A DNA stretch of 64,000 nt from Alsobacter ponti (GTDB taxonomy: Bacteria; Pseudomonadota; Alphaproteobacteria; Rhizobiales; Beijerinckiaceae): NCBI RefSeq assembly GCF_024294805.1, contig NZ_JANCLU010000004.1, forward strand, positions 62,001 through 126,000, read 5' to 3'. A model generated the notes under the pieces. The model was not told where the DNA came from. It was given only the letters and a program-made list of their open reading frames with translations, and did no database searches. Positions within the stretch are counted from its first letter, which is position 1, and every line of letters begins with the position of its first letter. The translations under genes were made by a program, and so were the position numbers. Shown one piece after another: positions 25,016 to 33,555 of the stretch.

Positions 25016-27330
25016 TTCGGCCCCGCCGCGGCGCGCGCCAGGTTGGCCTCGTACTGGCCGCGCGCGGTGCGGTACTGCTTCGGCCAGGCGAGACCGCCAT
25101 AGCCGATCTTCGCGGCCTCGTGCAGCGTCCAGGACGGGTCGGCGAGATGCGGGCGGGCGATCGCGCACAGGTCGGCGCGGCCCGCCGCGATGATCGAGTT
25201 GGCGTGGTCGGCCTCGGAGATCGCGCCCACCGCGACGGTCGGGATGCCGACCTCGTTGCGGATGCGGTCGGAGAACGGCGTCTGGTAGAGGCGGCCGTAG
25301 ACCGGCTTGTCGCCCTTCAGGGTCTGGCCGGACGAGCAGTCGATCATGTCCGCCCCTGCCTGCTTGAACAGGCGCGCGAAGATAACCGCGTCGTCCGCCG
25401 TGTTGCCGCCGGGATACCAGTCGTGGCACGAGATGCGGACCGAGACGGGCTTGTCCTGCGGCCACCCCTCGCGCACGGCCCGGAACACCTCGAGCGGGAA
25501 GCGCGCGCGGTTCTCGTGCGATCCCCCGTACTCGTCGGTGCGCAAATTCGTGAGCGGCGAGAGGAAGCTGGCGAGCAGGTAGCCGTGCGCGCAGTGCAGC
25601 TCGAGCACGTCGAAGCCGATCTCGACGCCGTAGCGCGCGGCGCGCACGAAGTCCGCCTTGACGCGGTCCATGTCCTCGCGGTTCATCGCGCGCGGCGTCT
25701 GGCTGTGGGGAAGATAGGCGATCGGCGAGGCGGAGATCAGCGGCCACGCGCCCGCCTCCACCGGCTCGTCGCCGCCGCCCTCCCACGGGCGCTGCGTCGC
25801 GCCCTTGCGGCCGGCGTGGCCGAGCTGCAGCCCGGCGCGCGCGTCGGAATTCTGGCGCACGAAGTCGACCACGCGCCGCCACGCCTCGGCCTGCCGGTCG
25901 TTCCACAGGCCCAGGCAGCCATGGGTGATCCGCGCGTCCGGAGAGGGGCAGGTCATCTCGCCGAACACCAGCCCCGCGCCGCCCATGGCGCGCGCGCCGA
26001 GGTGGACGAGGTGGAAGTCGTTCGGCACGCCGTCCTCGGCGGAATAGACCGCCATCGGCGACACCACGATCCGGTTGGGGATGGTCACGCCGCGCAGCTT
26101 GAACGGCGTGAACATCGGCGGCGGCGGGGCGGAGCCGTCCGCCACCTCGACGCCGGCGCGGCGCGCGAACCAGCGCTCGTAGCCCTCCAGCCACTCCTTG
26201 TCGCGCAGCCGCAGGTTCTCGTGGCTGATGCGCTGCGAGCGGGTGAGCAGCGAATACATGAACTGCTCGGGCTCCAGCGTGTCGCAATAGCGCTCGCCGA
26301 CGACCTCGAACCACTCCATGGCGTTGCGCGCCGCGTTCTGGATGCGCGCCACGTCGACTCGGCGGACCTCCTCGTAGGCGTCGAGCACGGCGGGGATCCG
26401 GTCAGCCGTATCGCCCAGGATCTTGAACTGGTTGACCAGCTCGATGGCGTCCTCCAGCGCCAGCTTGGTGCCGGAGCCGATGGCGAAGTGCGCGGTGTGG
26501 GCGGCGTCGCCCATCAGCACGACGTGGCTGCGTCCGTTGAAGGTCGACCAGCGGTCGCAGATAAGCCGGCCGAAATTGAGCCAGGCCGAGCCGCGCAGAT
26601 GGCGCGCGTTGGTTTCGAGCCGCGCGCCGTCCAGCACCTCGGCGAACAGGTCCTCGCAGAAGGCGATGGACTGGTCCTGGTCCGCCTTGTCGAGCCCGTG
26701 GGCGCGGAACACCTCCTCCGTCGTCTCGACGATGAAGGTCGAGGTGGTGTCGTCGAACTTGTAGATGTGCGCCTGGAACCAGCCGTGCTCGGTCTTGCGG
26801 AAATCGAAGGTGAAGGCGTCGTAGAGCTTGCGTGTGCCGAGCCAGATGTAGCGGTTCGGCCGCATCACCATGTCGGGCCGGAACTCCGCCTCGTACTTCA
26901 CCCGGATCCTGGAGTTGACCCCGTCGGCCGCGACGATCAGGTCGGCGTCCGGGTAGTCGGCGTCGCTGTCGACGTCGGTCTCGAACACCAGCTCGACGCC
27001 GAGTTCCTCGCAGCGCGCCTGCAGGATGTTGAGCAGGCGCTTGCGGCCGATGCCGACGAAGCCGTGCCCCGTCGTGCGCATCTTGCGGCCCTGGATGATG
27101 ACCTCGATGTCGTCCCAGTGGTTGAAGGCCTGCTCGATGTCGGCCGCCGTCTGAGCGTCCCAGCGGCGCATGTTCTCCATCGTGGCGTCGGAGAACACGA
27201 CGCCCCAGCCGAACGTGTCGTAGGGCCGGTTGCGCTCGACGACGCGGATGTGGTGCTCGGGGTTGAGCGCCTTCATGAGCAGGGCGAAATAGAGCCCAGC
27301 CGGACCACCCCCGATGCAGACGATGCGCAT
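25012..27330 (-). CDS. bifunctional 2-aminobenzoyl-CoA (anthraniloyl-CoA)/salicylyl-CoA monooxygenase-reductase
   Basis: A 772-residue two-domain flavoprotein. Residues about 1-395 form an FAD monooxygenase: [18 protein letters not shown] at the start and [19 protein letters not shown] (about 275-293). Residues about 405-770 form an old-yellow-enzyme domain: [36 protein letters not shown] and a C-terminal [14 protein letters not shown]-phosphate region. This fusion is the hallmark of anthraniloyl-CoA monooxygenase/reductase of the Azoarcus-type hybrid pathway and of enzymes annotated as salicylyl-CoA 5-hydroxylase. It hydroxylates the ring with O2 and then reduces it. The ligase upstream and the RidA-like gene downstream favour 2-aminobenzoate as substrate. 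Confidence 0.93.
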   Translation of the reverse strand: MRIVCIGGGPAGLYFALLMKALNPEHHIRVVERNRPYDTFGWGVVFSDATMENMRRWDAQTAADIEQAFNHWDDIEVIIQGRKMRTTGHGFVGIGRKRLLNILQARCEELGVELVFETDVDSDADYPDADLIVAADGVNSRIRVKYEAEFRPDMVMRPNRYIWLGTRKLYDAFTFDFRKTEHGWFQAHIYKFDDTTSTFIVETTEEVFRAHGLDKADQDQSIAFCEDLFAEVLDGARLETNARHLRGSAWLNFGRLICDRWSTFNGRSHVVLMGDAAHTAHFAIGSGTKLALEDAIELVNQFKILGDTADRIPAVLDAYEEVRRVDVARIQNAARNAMEWFEVVGERYCDTLEPEQFMYSLLTRSQRISHENLRLRDKEWLEGYERWFARRAGVEVADGSAPPPPMFTPFKLRGVTIPNRIVVSPMAVYSAEDGVPNDFHLVHLGARAMGGAGLVFGEMTCPSPDARITHGCLGLWNDRQAEAWRRVVDFVRQNSDARAGLQLGHAGRKGATQRPWEGGGDEPVEAGAWPLISASPIAYLPHSQTPRAMNREDMDRVKADFVRAARYGVEIGFDVLELHCAHGYLLASFLSPLTNLRTDEYGGSHENRARFPLEVFRAVREGWPQDKPVSVRISCHDWYPGGNTADDAVIFARLFKQAGADMIDCSSGQTLKGDKPVYGRLYQTPFSDRIRNEVGIPTVAVGAISEADHANSIIAAGRADLCAIARPHLADPSWTLHEAAKIGYGGLAWPKQYRTARGQYEANLARAAAGPK

Positions 27331-27372
27331 GCTCGTGTCTCCTGGCCGTGCGGCCGTGTGTCCCGCGCGAGG

Positions 27373-29019
27373 TCAGCCCGAATCGCGGGAGGAATTCGGT
27401 GTGGCGGAGGCGGCGGCCATGTCGCGCAGCGCCGCGCGCCTCAGCTTGCCGGTGTCGGTGCGCGGCAGCTCCGTGACGAACTCGATCACGCGCGGATACT
27501 TGTAGGGCGAGATCTCGGCCTTAACGTGCTCCTGCAGCTCGCGCGTCAGCGCGGCGTCCGGCGTCACGCCGGGGGCGAGCACGACATAGGCCTTCACCGC
27601 CTGGCCGCGGTCGATGTCGGGCTGGCCCACCACTCCGCACTCCTTCACGGCAGGGTGGGTGAGCAGGGCGGTCTCGACCTCCGGCCCGGCGATGTTGTAG
27701 CCGGACGAGACGATCATGTCGTCGGAGCGCGCCTGGTACCAGAAATAGCCGTCGGCATCCCGGACATAGGTGTCGCCGGTGATGTTCCAGCCGTTCTGCA
27801 CGTAGGTGGCCTGACGGTCGTCGGCGAGGTAGCGGCAGCCCGTCGGCCCGCGCACGGCGAGCCGCCCTGGCGTGCCGTCGGGAACCTCCTTGCCGTGCGC
27901 GTCGATCACCTTCGCCACGTAGCCCGGCACCGGGCGGCCGGTCGCGCCGGGGCGCACGTCCTCCGGCGTCGAGCCGATGAAGATGTGCAGCATCTCGGTG
28001 GCGCCGATGCCCTCGACGATGGGCAGGCCGGTGGCCTCGCGCCAGGCCTCGAAGGTGGGGCGCGGCAGCGCCTCGCCGGCCGAGACGCACAGGCGCAGGC
28101 TCGAAATGTCACGGCCCGCCAGCATCGGGATCATGGCCCGGTAGGCGGTCGGCGCGGTGAAGCAGATGGTGGGACGGAAGGTCTCGATGCCGTCCAGCAG
28201 GTCCGGCGGGCCGGCTTTCTCCAGCAGCACGGTCGACGCCCCGGCGCGCAGGGGAAACAGCACCAGACCGCCCAGCCCGAAGGTGAAGGCGACGGGAGGC
28301 GAGCCGATGAACCGGTCCTCGGGGCGCGGGCGCAGCAGGTGCCGCGCATAGCCGTCGCAGATCGCCAGCATGTCGCGGTGGAAGTGCATGGTGCCCTTCG
28401 GCACGCCCGTCGTGCCCGAGGTGAAGCCGATCAGGCACACGTCGTCGTCGGCGCTGTCAAAGGCGGCGAAGTTCGGCGAGGCGGCGTCCGCCAGCGTCTC
28501 CAGGCTGTCCGGCCCGCCGTCGCCGAACGTCACGACGGTGGCGAGCTCCGGCACGGTCGCGCGGGCCTTGTCGAGCTCGGCGGTGAGGCGCGCGTCGCAG
28601 ACCGCGAGCCCGATGCGCGCCTTCGCGGCGATCGTGGCCAGCTCGCGGGCCCGCAGCAGCGGCATGGTGGCGACCACGACGCCGCCGGCCTTGATGACGG
28701 CGAGATAGGTCGCGACCATCATCGGGTTGTTGGGCGCGCGCAGCAGCACGCGGTTTCCGGGCGCCAGGCCGAAGCGGTCGACCAGGACGTTGGCGATGCG
28801 GTTCACGCGCTCGGCCAGCTCGGCGTAGCTCCAGTTCACCCCCGGCGCGAGGATGCACGGGCTGTCGCCCCGACCCGCGGCGACCTGGTCGTCGACGAGC
28901 GCGACGGCGCAGTTGAAACGCTTCGGGTACTGGAACTCCGGGCGGTCGAGGAGGAACACGGGCCACTGCTCGCGCGGCGGAAGATTGTCGCGGGCGAAGC
29001 TGTCGACGGGCCTGGGCAT
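27373..29019 (-). CDS. benzoate-/2-aminobenzoate-CoA ligase family AMP-dependent synthetase
   Basis: A 548-residue acyl-CoA synthetase. The AMP-binding P-loop is IGFTSGTTGVPKGTMHFH, the adenylate motifs are NGWNITGDTYVRD and ARSDDMIVSSGYNI, and the catalytic Lys lies in PRTDTGKLRRAALR near the C terminus. The N terminus (DNLPPREQWPVFLLDRPEF) is that of the benzoate-CoA ligase group. I start at the ATG preceded by GGAGG; the longer frame runs 23 codons into the promoter region. It is the first gene of the minus-strand operon and activates the aromatic acid for the monooxygenase/reductase. Substrate is inferred as 2-aminobenzoate, with benzoate or salicylate as alternatives. Confidence 0.92.
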   Translation of the reverse strand: MPRPVDSFARDNLPPREQWPVFLLDRPEFQYPKRFNCAVALVDDQVAAGRGDSPCILAPGVNWSYAELAERVNRIANVLVDRFGLAPGNRVLLRAPNNPMMVATYLAVIKAGGVVVATMPLLRARELATIAAKARIGLAVCDARLTAELDKARATVPELATVVTFGDGGPDSLETLADAASPNFAAFDSADDDVCLIGFTSGTTGVPKGTMHFHRDMLAICDGYARHLLRPRPEDRFIGSPPVAFTFGLGGLVLFPLRAGASTVLLEKAGPPDLLDGIETFRPTICFTAPTAYRAMIPMLAGRDISSLRLCVSAGEALPRPTFEAWREATGLPIVEGIGATEMLHIFIGSTPEDVRPGATGRPVPGYVAKVIDAHGKEVPDGTPGRLAVRGPTGCRYLADDRQATYVQNGWNITGDTYVRDADGYFWYQARSDDMIVSSGYNIAGPEVETALLTHPAVKECGVVGQPDIDRGQAVKAYVVLAPGVTPDAALTRELQEHVKAEISPYKYPRVIEFVTELPRTDTGKLRRAALRDMAAASATPNSSRDSG

Positions 29020-29080
29020 TGGCGGGCCTCCACGGATCGCGAGCACGAGGTCGGCGGGCCGTCGCGGCGCGCCCGAACTA

Positions 29081-29182
29081 TTTAACATCTAAAATAACCA
29101 GGAGGCGAGTTGTCAAGCGTGCGCCGGGGCTCTGGCCTCCCCGCGCGTCCTTGACAGGGCGTGAGATATTTTATCTGTTAAA
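29081..29182. promoter_or_regulatory. divergent promoter region with a repeated AT-rich operator
   Basis: In an otherwise GC-rich gap between two divergent operons, TTTAACATCTAAAATA (29081-29096) recurs in inverted orientation as TTTAACAGATAAAATA on the minus strand (29182-29167), 14 of 16 bases alike. Each copy lies downstream of a TTGACA box: one on the minus strand at 29116-29111 facing the ligase operon, and one on the plus strand at 29151-29156 facing the aminotransferase. This looks like one regulator binding both promoters; the regulator is not encoded nearby. Confidence 0.65.
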
Positions 29183-29305
29183 CAAATACGGAGACCGCCG
29201 GGGCTCCCGCCATGCCGGCGCGCGCAGCAGGATCGGGCTCTCCCGGCGGCCAGCGGCGGCGCGAAGGCCGCCCCGCCCGTCCCCGCGCGACGACAAGGAC
29301 TCGCC

Positions 29306-30505
29306 ATGGCCCCGCTGCTGCGTAACGCTCTCCCGGAAGACGCCCTGCGTCATGCCCGCCCCCAGATCCAGGACCTCTCCACCGAAAACATCGCGGAGCT
29401 GGCCGTGCGGGCGCGCGAACTGGGCGGGGTGATCCCGCTCTGGTACGGCGAAGGCGACCTGACCACGCCCGAATTCGTGCGCGACGCCGCCAAGGCGGCG
29501 TTCGACGAGGGCATGACGTTCTATATCCCCGACATGCGCGGCTACCCGCCGCTCACGGCGGCGCTGTCGGAATACCAGACCCGGCTGCACGGCCGCGCCA
29601 TCGCGCCGGAACGCTCCACGGTCACGCCGAGCGGCATGCAGGCGCTGCTGATGGCGATGGAACTGGTCGCCGACGTCGGCACCAACATCGTCTATGTCGA
29701 GCCGCAATGGCCCAACATCCGCAACGTCATCCACCTCGTCGGCGCCGAGCCGCGCCCGGTGGCGCTCGATCTGGTCGACAACGACTTCCGGCTGGACCTC
29801 GACAAGCTGTTCGCGCGCTGCGACGCGCGCACCCGCGCCATCCTGTTCTCCACCCCGGCCAACCCGACGGGCTGGGTGTGCAGCCGCGAGGAGTTCGAGG
29901 CGCTGCTGGAGTTCAGCCGCAAGCGCGGCATCTGGATCATTTCCGACGAGGTCTACAACCGGCTCTATTTCCGCGAGCCCTTCGTGGCGCCGTCCATCCT
30001 GTCGCTGGCGGAGCCCGAGGATCTGGCCCTGTCGGTCAACAGCTTCTCCAAGGGCTGGGCGATGACCGGCTGGCGCGTCGGCTGGCTGACCCATCCCGCC
30101 TCGGTGGCCCCGCAGATCGCGCAGATGACGCAGCTCATGAACAGCGGCACGGCGGGACCCGTGCAGGCGGGCGCGCTGGCGGCGCTGACCAAGGGCGAGG
30201 GGCTGGTGACGACGATGCGCGAGCGCTGCCGCGCCGGCATCGACCTCGCCTACGGCATCCTGTCCAAGAACCCCACTTTCCAGCTTCCGGAAAAGCCGCG
30301 CGGCGGCATGTACGTGTTCTTCTCGCTGCCGGGCACACCCAACTCGCGCGAGGCCTGCATGAAGATTCTGGAGAGCTCGCGCGTGGGGCTCGCCCCCGGC
30401 TCGATGTTCGGGCAATCTTCGACGAGTTTCGTGCGAATGTGCGTGTGCCGCGACCCGGTGCAGCTCGAGGCGGCCCTGGAGCGCATGGCCCACGCGCTGA
30501 AGTGA
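29306..30505 (+). CDS. PLP-dependent class I/II aminotransferase
   Basis: A 399-residue fold-type I aminotransferase. The PLP Lys lies in NSFSKGWAMTGWRVGW (about 248-263). STPANPTGWV (about 190-199) and ISDEVYNRLYF supply the cofactor Asn, Asp and Tyr, and the C-terminal FVRMCVCRD supplies the carboxylate-binding Arg. The substrate is not clear; the AspC/aromatic-aminotransferase-like pattern allows an aromatic or aspartate-type amino acid. It diverges from the aromatic-acid CoA operon across a shared repeated operator, and is followed by an amino-acid ABC binding protein and permease. Confidence 0.9.
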   Translation: MAPLLRNALPEDALRHARPQIQDLSTENIAELAVRARELGGVIPLWYGEGDLTTPEFVRDAAKAAFDEGMTFYIPDMRGYPPLTAALSEYQTRLHGRAIAPERSTVTPSGMQALLMAMELVADVGTNIVYVEPQWPNIRNVIHLVGAEPRPVALDLVDNDFRLDLDKLFARCDARTRAILFSTPANPTGWVCSREEFEALLEFSRKRGIWIISDEVYNRLYFREPFVAPSILSLAEPEDLALSVNSFSKGWAMTGWRVGWLTHPASVAPQIAQMTQLMNSGTAGPVQAGALAALTKGEGLVTTMRERCRAGIDLAYGILSKNPTFQLPEKPRGGMYVFFSLPGTPNSREACMKILESSRVGLAPGSMFGQSSTSFVRMCVCRDPVQLEAALERMAHALK

Positions 30506-30549
30506 CGGACTGACGCAAAGCCCCGCAGTGGGCCTATGGGAGGGTGACG

Positions 30550-31353
30550 ATGATCGCAGGACGCAGGACTTTCATGATGGCCGCGCTCGGCGCGGTGGGC
30601 CTCGCCGCCATCGCGGCGGGACCGGTCGCGGCGCAGCAGAAGCTGGCGGTGGGCGCGTACCCCTCGAACCCCCCGTGGGAGTTCAAGAACGAGAAGGGTG
30701 AGTTCGAAGGCTTCGAGATCGAAGTCGTCAAGGAAGTCGCCAAGCGCATCGGCGTGCAGACCGAGATCGCCGACATGGGCTTCCAGGCGCTGTTCGCCGC
30801 CACCAGCTCCGGGCGCATCGACGTCGCGGTGTCGTCGATCACCATCACGCCGGAACGCCTGAAGAGCCAATCCTTCACGCAGGCCTATTACGACGCCGAT
30901 CTCGGCATGGCCGCCAAGAAGGCCTCGGGCCCGAAGACGCTCGCCGAGCTGAAGGGCAAGACGGTGGGCGTGCTCTCCACCTCCACGGGCGACAAGTGGT
31001 CCAAGGAGAACCAGGCCAAGTACGGCATCGCCAAGATCAACGGCTACAACGCCCAGAACGAGATGCTGCTGGACCTCGCCAACGGTCGCGTCGACGCGGC
31101 GATCAGCGACGTGCCGGGCATGGAGTACTCGTTCCTTAAGATGAAGGACCTGGCCGTCGCCGAGCGCATCAAGACCGGCGAGCAGTACGCGCTGATGATG
31201 CGCAAGGGCCATCCGCTGCTGGAGAAGGCCAACGACGCCATCACCGCGATGAAGAAGGACGGCACGCTCGCCGCCATTCACAAGAAGTGGTTCGGCACGG
31301 ACGCCCCGGCCGATTCCTCCACGGCGCAGGTGCGCCCGATGCCGAAGGAGTAA
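30550..31353 (+). CDS. amino-acid ABC transporter periplasmic binding protein (family 3)
   Basis: A 267-residue secreted protein with a signal peptide ending near VAAQQ (about residue 31). The family-3 binding fold is recognisable from PPWEFKNEKGEFEGFEIEVV (about 42-61), AAVSSITITPERLKSQSF-like domain-hinge sequence, and GKTVGVLSTSTGDKW. I choose the ATG after GGGAGG rather than the GTG six bases upstream. It follows the aminotransferase by 44 bases, and a single permease follows. The ligand is a polar or aromatic amino acid by family; an aminobenzoate-like ligand is possible given the shared operator. Confidence 0.9.
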   Translation: MIAGRRTFMMAALGAVGLAAIAAGPVAAQQKLAVGAYPSNPPWEFKNEKGEFEGFEIEVVKEVAKRIGVQTEIADMGFQALFAATSSGRIDVAVSSITITPERLKSQSFTQAYYDADLGMAAKKASGPKTLAELKGKTVGVLSTSTGDKWSKENQAKYGIAKINGYNAQNEMLLDLANGRVDAAISDVPGMEYSFLKMKDLAVAERIKTGEQYALMMRKGHPLLEKANDAITAMKKDGTLAAIHKKWFGTDAPADSSTAQVRPMPKE

Positions 31354-31388
31354 GCGGCCACCGCCCTCGCGGGCCGCTTCTGAATCTT

Positions 31389-31415
31389 GCGGGTCCGGCT
31401 TCGTGCCGGGCCCGC
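31389..31415 (+). promoter_or_regulatory. intercistronic hairpin after the binding-protein gene
   Basis: GCGGGTCCGGC (31389-31399) and GCCGGGCCCGC (31405-31415) form an 11-bp stem with one U-G pair and a five-base loop, 35 bases after the binding-protein stop. No U-tract follows. Likely an RNA-stabilising or partial attenuation structure before the permease gene. Confidence 0.5.
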
Positions 31416-31506
31416 CGCCCACCTCGCCCCGGCCTCCGTCCGCCCCGCCGCCAGGCGGCGATCCGTTTCCCGCACCCCGCTTCCCCCGCGCAACTCCCTG
31501 CCGCGC

Positions 31507-32181
31507 ATGAGCCTCCTCGAAACCTTCTTCAACTGGGACGTGCTGGTCGCGACCATGCCGGCGCTGCTGCGCGGCGTGCTCACCACGATCGCGCTCGGCG
31601 TCGCCAGCATCGTGTGCGGCACCGTGCTGGGGCTCGGCGTCAGCCTGGTGCGTCTCTACGCCGCGCGGCCGCTGCGGCTCGCGGCGATGGTCTATATCGA
31701 CGTGTTCCGCGCCCTGCCGATGTTGGTGGTGCTGATCATCATCTACTACGCGCTGCCGTTCGTGGGCGTGAGGCTGGATTCCTGGACGTCGGCGATCCTC
31801 GGCTTCTCGATGGTGCTCGCCGCCTATTCCGCCGAGGTGTTCCGGGCCGGCATCGAGGCCGTGCCGAGGGGCCAGTTCGAGGCCGCCGCCTCGCTCGGCC
31901 TGCATTTCATGATGACGTTGCGCAAGGTCGTGCTGCCGCAGGCGATGCGCCTGGTGGTGCCGCCGACGACCTCCAACTGGGTGTCGATGTTCAAGGACAC
32001 CTCGCTCGCCTCGGTCGTGGCGATGCCGGAGCTGCTGAAAGAGGCGCAGGACGCCCAGGCGCTCAACGCCAATCCGACGCCGCTGATCGGCGCGGCGCTC
32101 GTCTACCTCGTGCTGCTCTGGCCGATGGTGCGGCTGGTCGGCCACCTCGAAGAACGCGCGCGCCGCCAGCAGGCCCGCTGA
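31507..32181 (+). CDS. amino-acid ABC transporter permease
   Basis: A 224-residue membrane protein of the HisM/GlnP type with about five transmembrane helices. The EAA loop YSAEVFRAGIEAVPRGQFEA (about 107-126) is complete and should contact an ATPase. The start is placed at MSLLETFFNW; the longer frame upstream is a GC-rich, non-conserved leader. Only one permease gene is present, which suggests a homodimeric channel, and no ATP-binding protein gene follows. The transporter must borrow an ATPase from another locus or the gene has moved. Confidence 0.92.
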   Translation: MSLLETFFNWDVLVATMPALLRGVLTTIALGVASIVCGTVLGLGVSLVRLYAARPLRLAAMVYIDVFRALPMLVVLIIIYYALPFVGVRLDSWTSAILGFSMVLAAYSAEVFRAGIEAVPRGQFEAAASLGLHFMMTLRKVVLPQAMRLVVPPTTSNWVSMFKDTSLASVVAMPELLKEAQDAQALNANPTPLIGAALVYLVLLWPMVRLVGHLEERARRQQAR

Positions 32182-32342
32182 GCCCAAGCCGCGGCGGTTC
32201 CCCTCGCTGGACAGGGTCCGGCCGGCGGCGCAATACTGCGCGCCCTTTTCAACGCAGACCCTCGTCGACGGTAGCGCAACGCGCGCTGTCCTCTGCTAAA
32301 CAGACGCCCGTACGACGACTATAAGACAGCCGGAGAGACGCC

Positions 32343-33533
32343 TTGGCCCATCTTGTGCTCGACACCGCCACCACCCTGCCGCGGGACGGCGCCGCCGGCG
32401 CGCTCGCCGGGCGGATCTGGCGGCCGGACCTCAACGGCCCCTCCGTGGTGGCGATCCGGCCGGCGGGCGGCGGCGTCGACGTGATCGACATCAGCCGGTC
32501 CTACGCGACGATGCGCGACTTGTGCGAAATGCCTGATCCCGCCCGCGCGCTGCGCGAATGCGACGGCGAACGCGTCGGCTCCCTGGACGACATCCTCGCC
32601 AACACGGCCGCCGAGGGCCGCGACGACAGCCGGCCATATTTGCTCGCCCCGGTCGACCTGCAGGCCATCAAGGCCGCCGGCGTCACCTTCGCCATCTCGA
32701 TGCTGGAGCGCGTGATCGAGGAGCGCGCGCGCGGCGACGCCGCCGCCGCCGTCGAGATCCGCCGCGAGATCACCGCCCTCGTCGGCGACGACCTCTCCAA
32801 GCTCAAGCCCGGCTCGCCCGAGGCGATGCGCCTGAAGGAGGTGCTGATCGCGCAGGGCGCGTGGAGCCAGTATCTCGAGGTCGGCATCGGCCCGGACGCC
32901 GAGATCTTCACCAAGGCCCCGGCCATGGCGGCGGTGGGCACGGGAGCCGACGCCGGCATCCACCCGATGTCGACCTGGAATAACCCGGAGCCGGAGGTCG
33001 TGCTGGTGGTCGCCTCCACCGGCGCCATCGTCGGCGCGACGCTCGGCAACGACGTCAACCTGCGCGACGTCGAGGGCCGCTCGGCCCTGCTTCTCGGCAA
33101 GGCCAAGGACAACAATGCCTCCGCGACGCTGGGGCCGTTCGTGCGCTTCTTCGACGCCAGCTTCACGCTCGACGAGCTGCGCAAGGCCGAGCTGACGCTG
33201 GTGGTGGAAGGGCCGGAAGGCTACCGGCTGGAGGGTCATTCCAGCCTGTCGAAGATCAGCCGCGACTTCGCCGACCTCGCCGGCCAGATGCTCGGCAAGC
33301 ACCACCAGTATCCGGACGGCGCGGTGCTCTACACGGGCACGCTGTTCGCGCCGATCGACGACCGCGACGCCCCGGGCAAGGGCTTCACGCACAAGGTCGA
33401 CGACATCGTCACCATCGCCACGCCGAAGCTGGGCACGCTCGTCAACCGCATCCGGCACACGAACGAATGCCCGCCCTGGACGTTCGGCGCCTCTCACCTC
33501 ATGCGCAACCTGGCCCGCCGCGGCCTTCTCTGA
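32343..33533 (+). CDS. FAH-family 2-keto-3-deoxy sugar-acid dehydratase (XylX-like)
   Basis: A 396-residue fumarylacetoacetate-hydrolase-superfamily protein with a TTG start after GGAGAG. The C-terminal FAH core shows the metal-binding region around NPEPEVVLVV (about 218-227) and GNDVNLRDVEGRSALLLGKA. The N-terminal LAPVDLQAIKAAGVTFAISM segment is typical of the Caulobacter XylX-like 2-keto-3-deoxy-D-xylonate dehydratase group, as far as I recognise it. Such enzymes dehydrate 2-keto-3-deoxypentonates to alpha-ketoglutarate semialdehyde. The matching semialdehyde dehydrogenase gene follows after 22 bases, which supports that reading. Confidence 0.82.
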   Translation: MAHLVLDTATTLPRDGAAGALAGRIWRPDLNGPSVVAIRPAGGGVDVIDISRSYATMRDLCEMPDPARALRECDGERVGSLDDILANTAAEGRDDSRPYLLAPVDLQAIKAAGVTFAISMLERVIEERARGDAAAAVEIRREITALVGDDLSKLKPGSPEAMRLKEVLIAQGAWSQYLEVGIGPDAEIFTKAPAMAAVGTGADAGIHPMSTWNNPEPEVVLVVASTGAIVGATLGNDVNLRDVEGRSALLLGKAKDNNASATLGPFVRFFDASFTLDELRKAELTLVVEGPEGYRLEGHSSLSKISRDFADLAGQMLGKHHQYPDGAVLYTGTLFAPIDDRDAPGKGFTHKVDDIVTIATPKLGTLVNRIRHTNECPPWTFGASHLMRNLARRGLL

Positions 33534-33555
33534 TTCAAAAACACGAGGCTCTGAC

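Noticed and set aside
25120-29085. 1321-codon open frame on the plus strand opposite the aromatic operon
   Set aside because: It is antisense to six well-supported genes with intact motifs, and its translation is a low-complexity Ala/Arg/Val/Gly/His/Asp mix with no domain. High third-position GC creates such frames.
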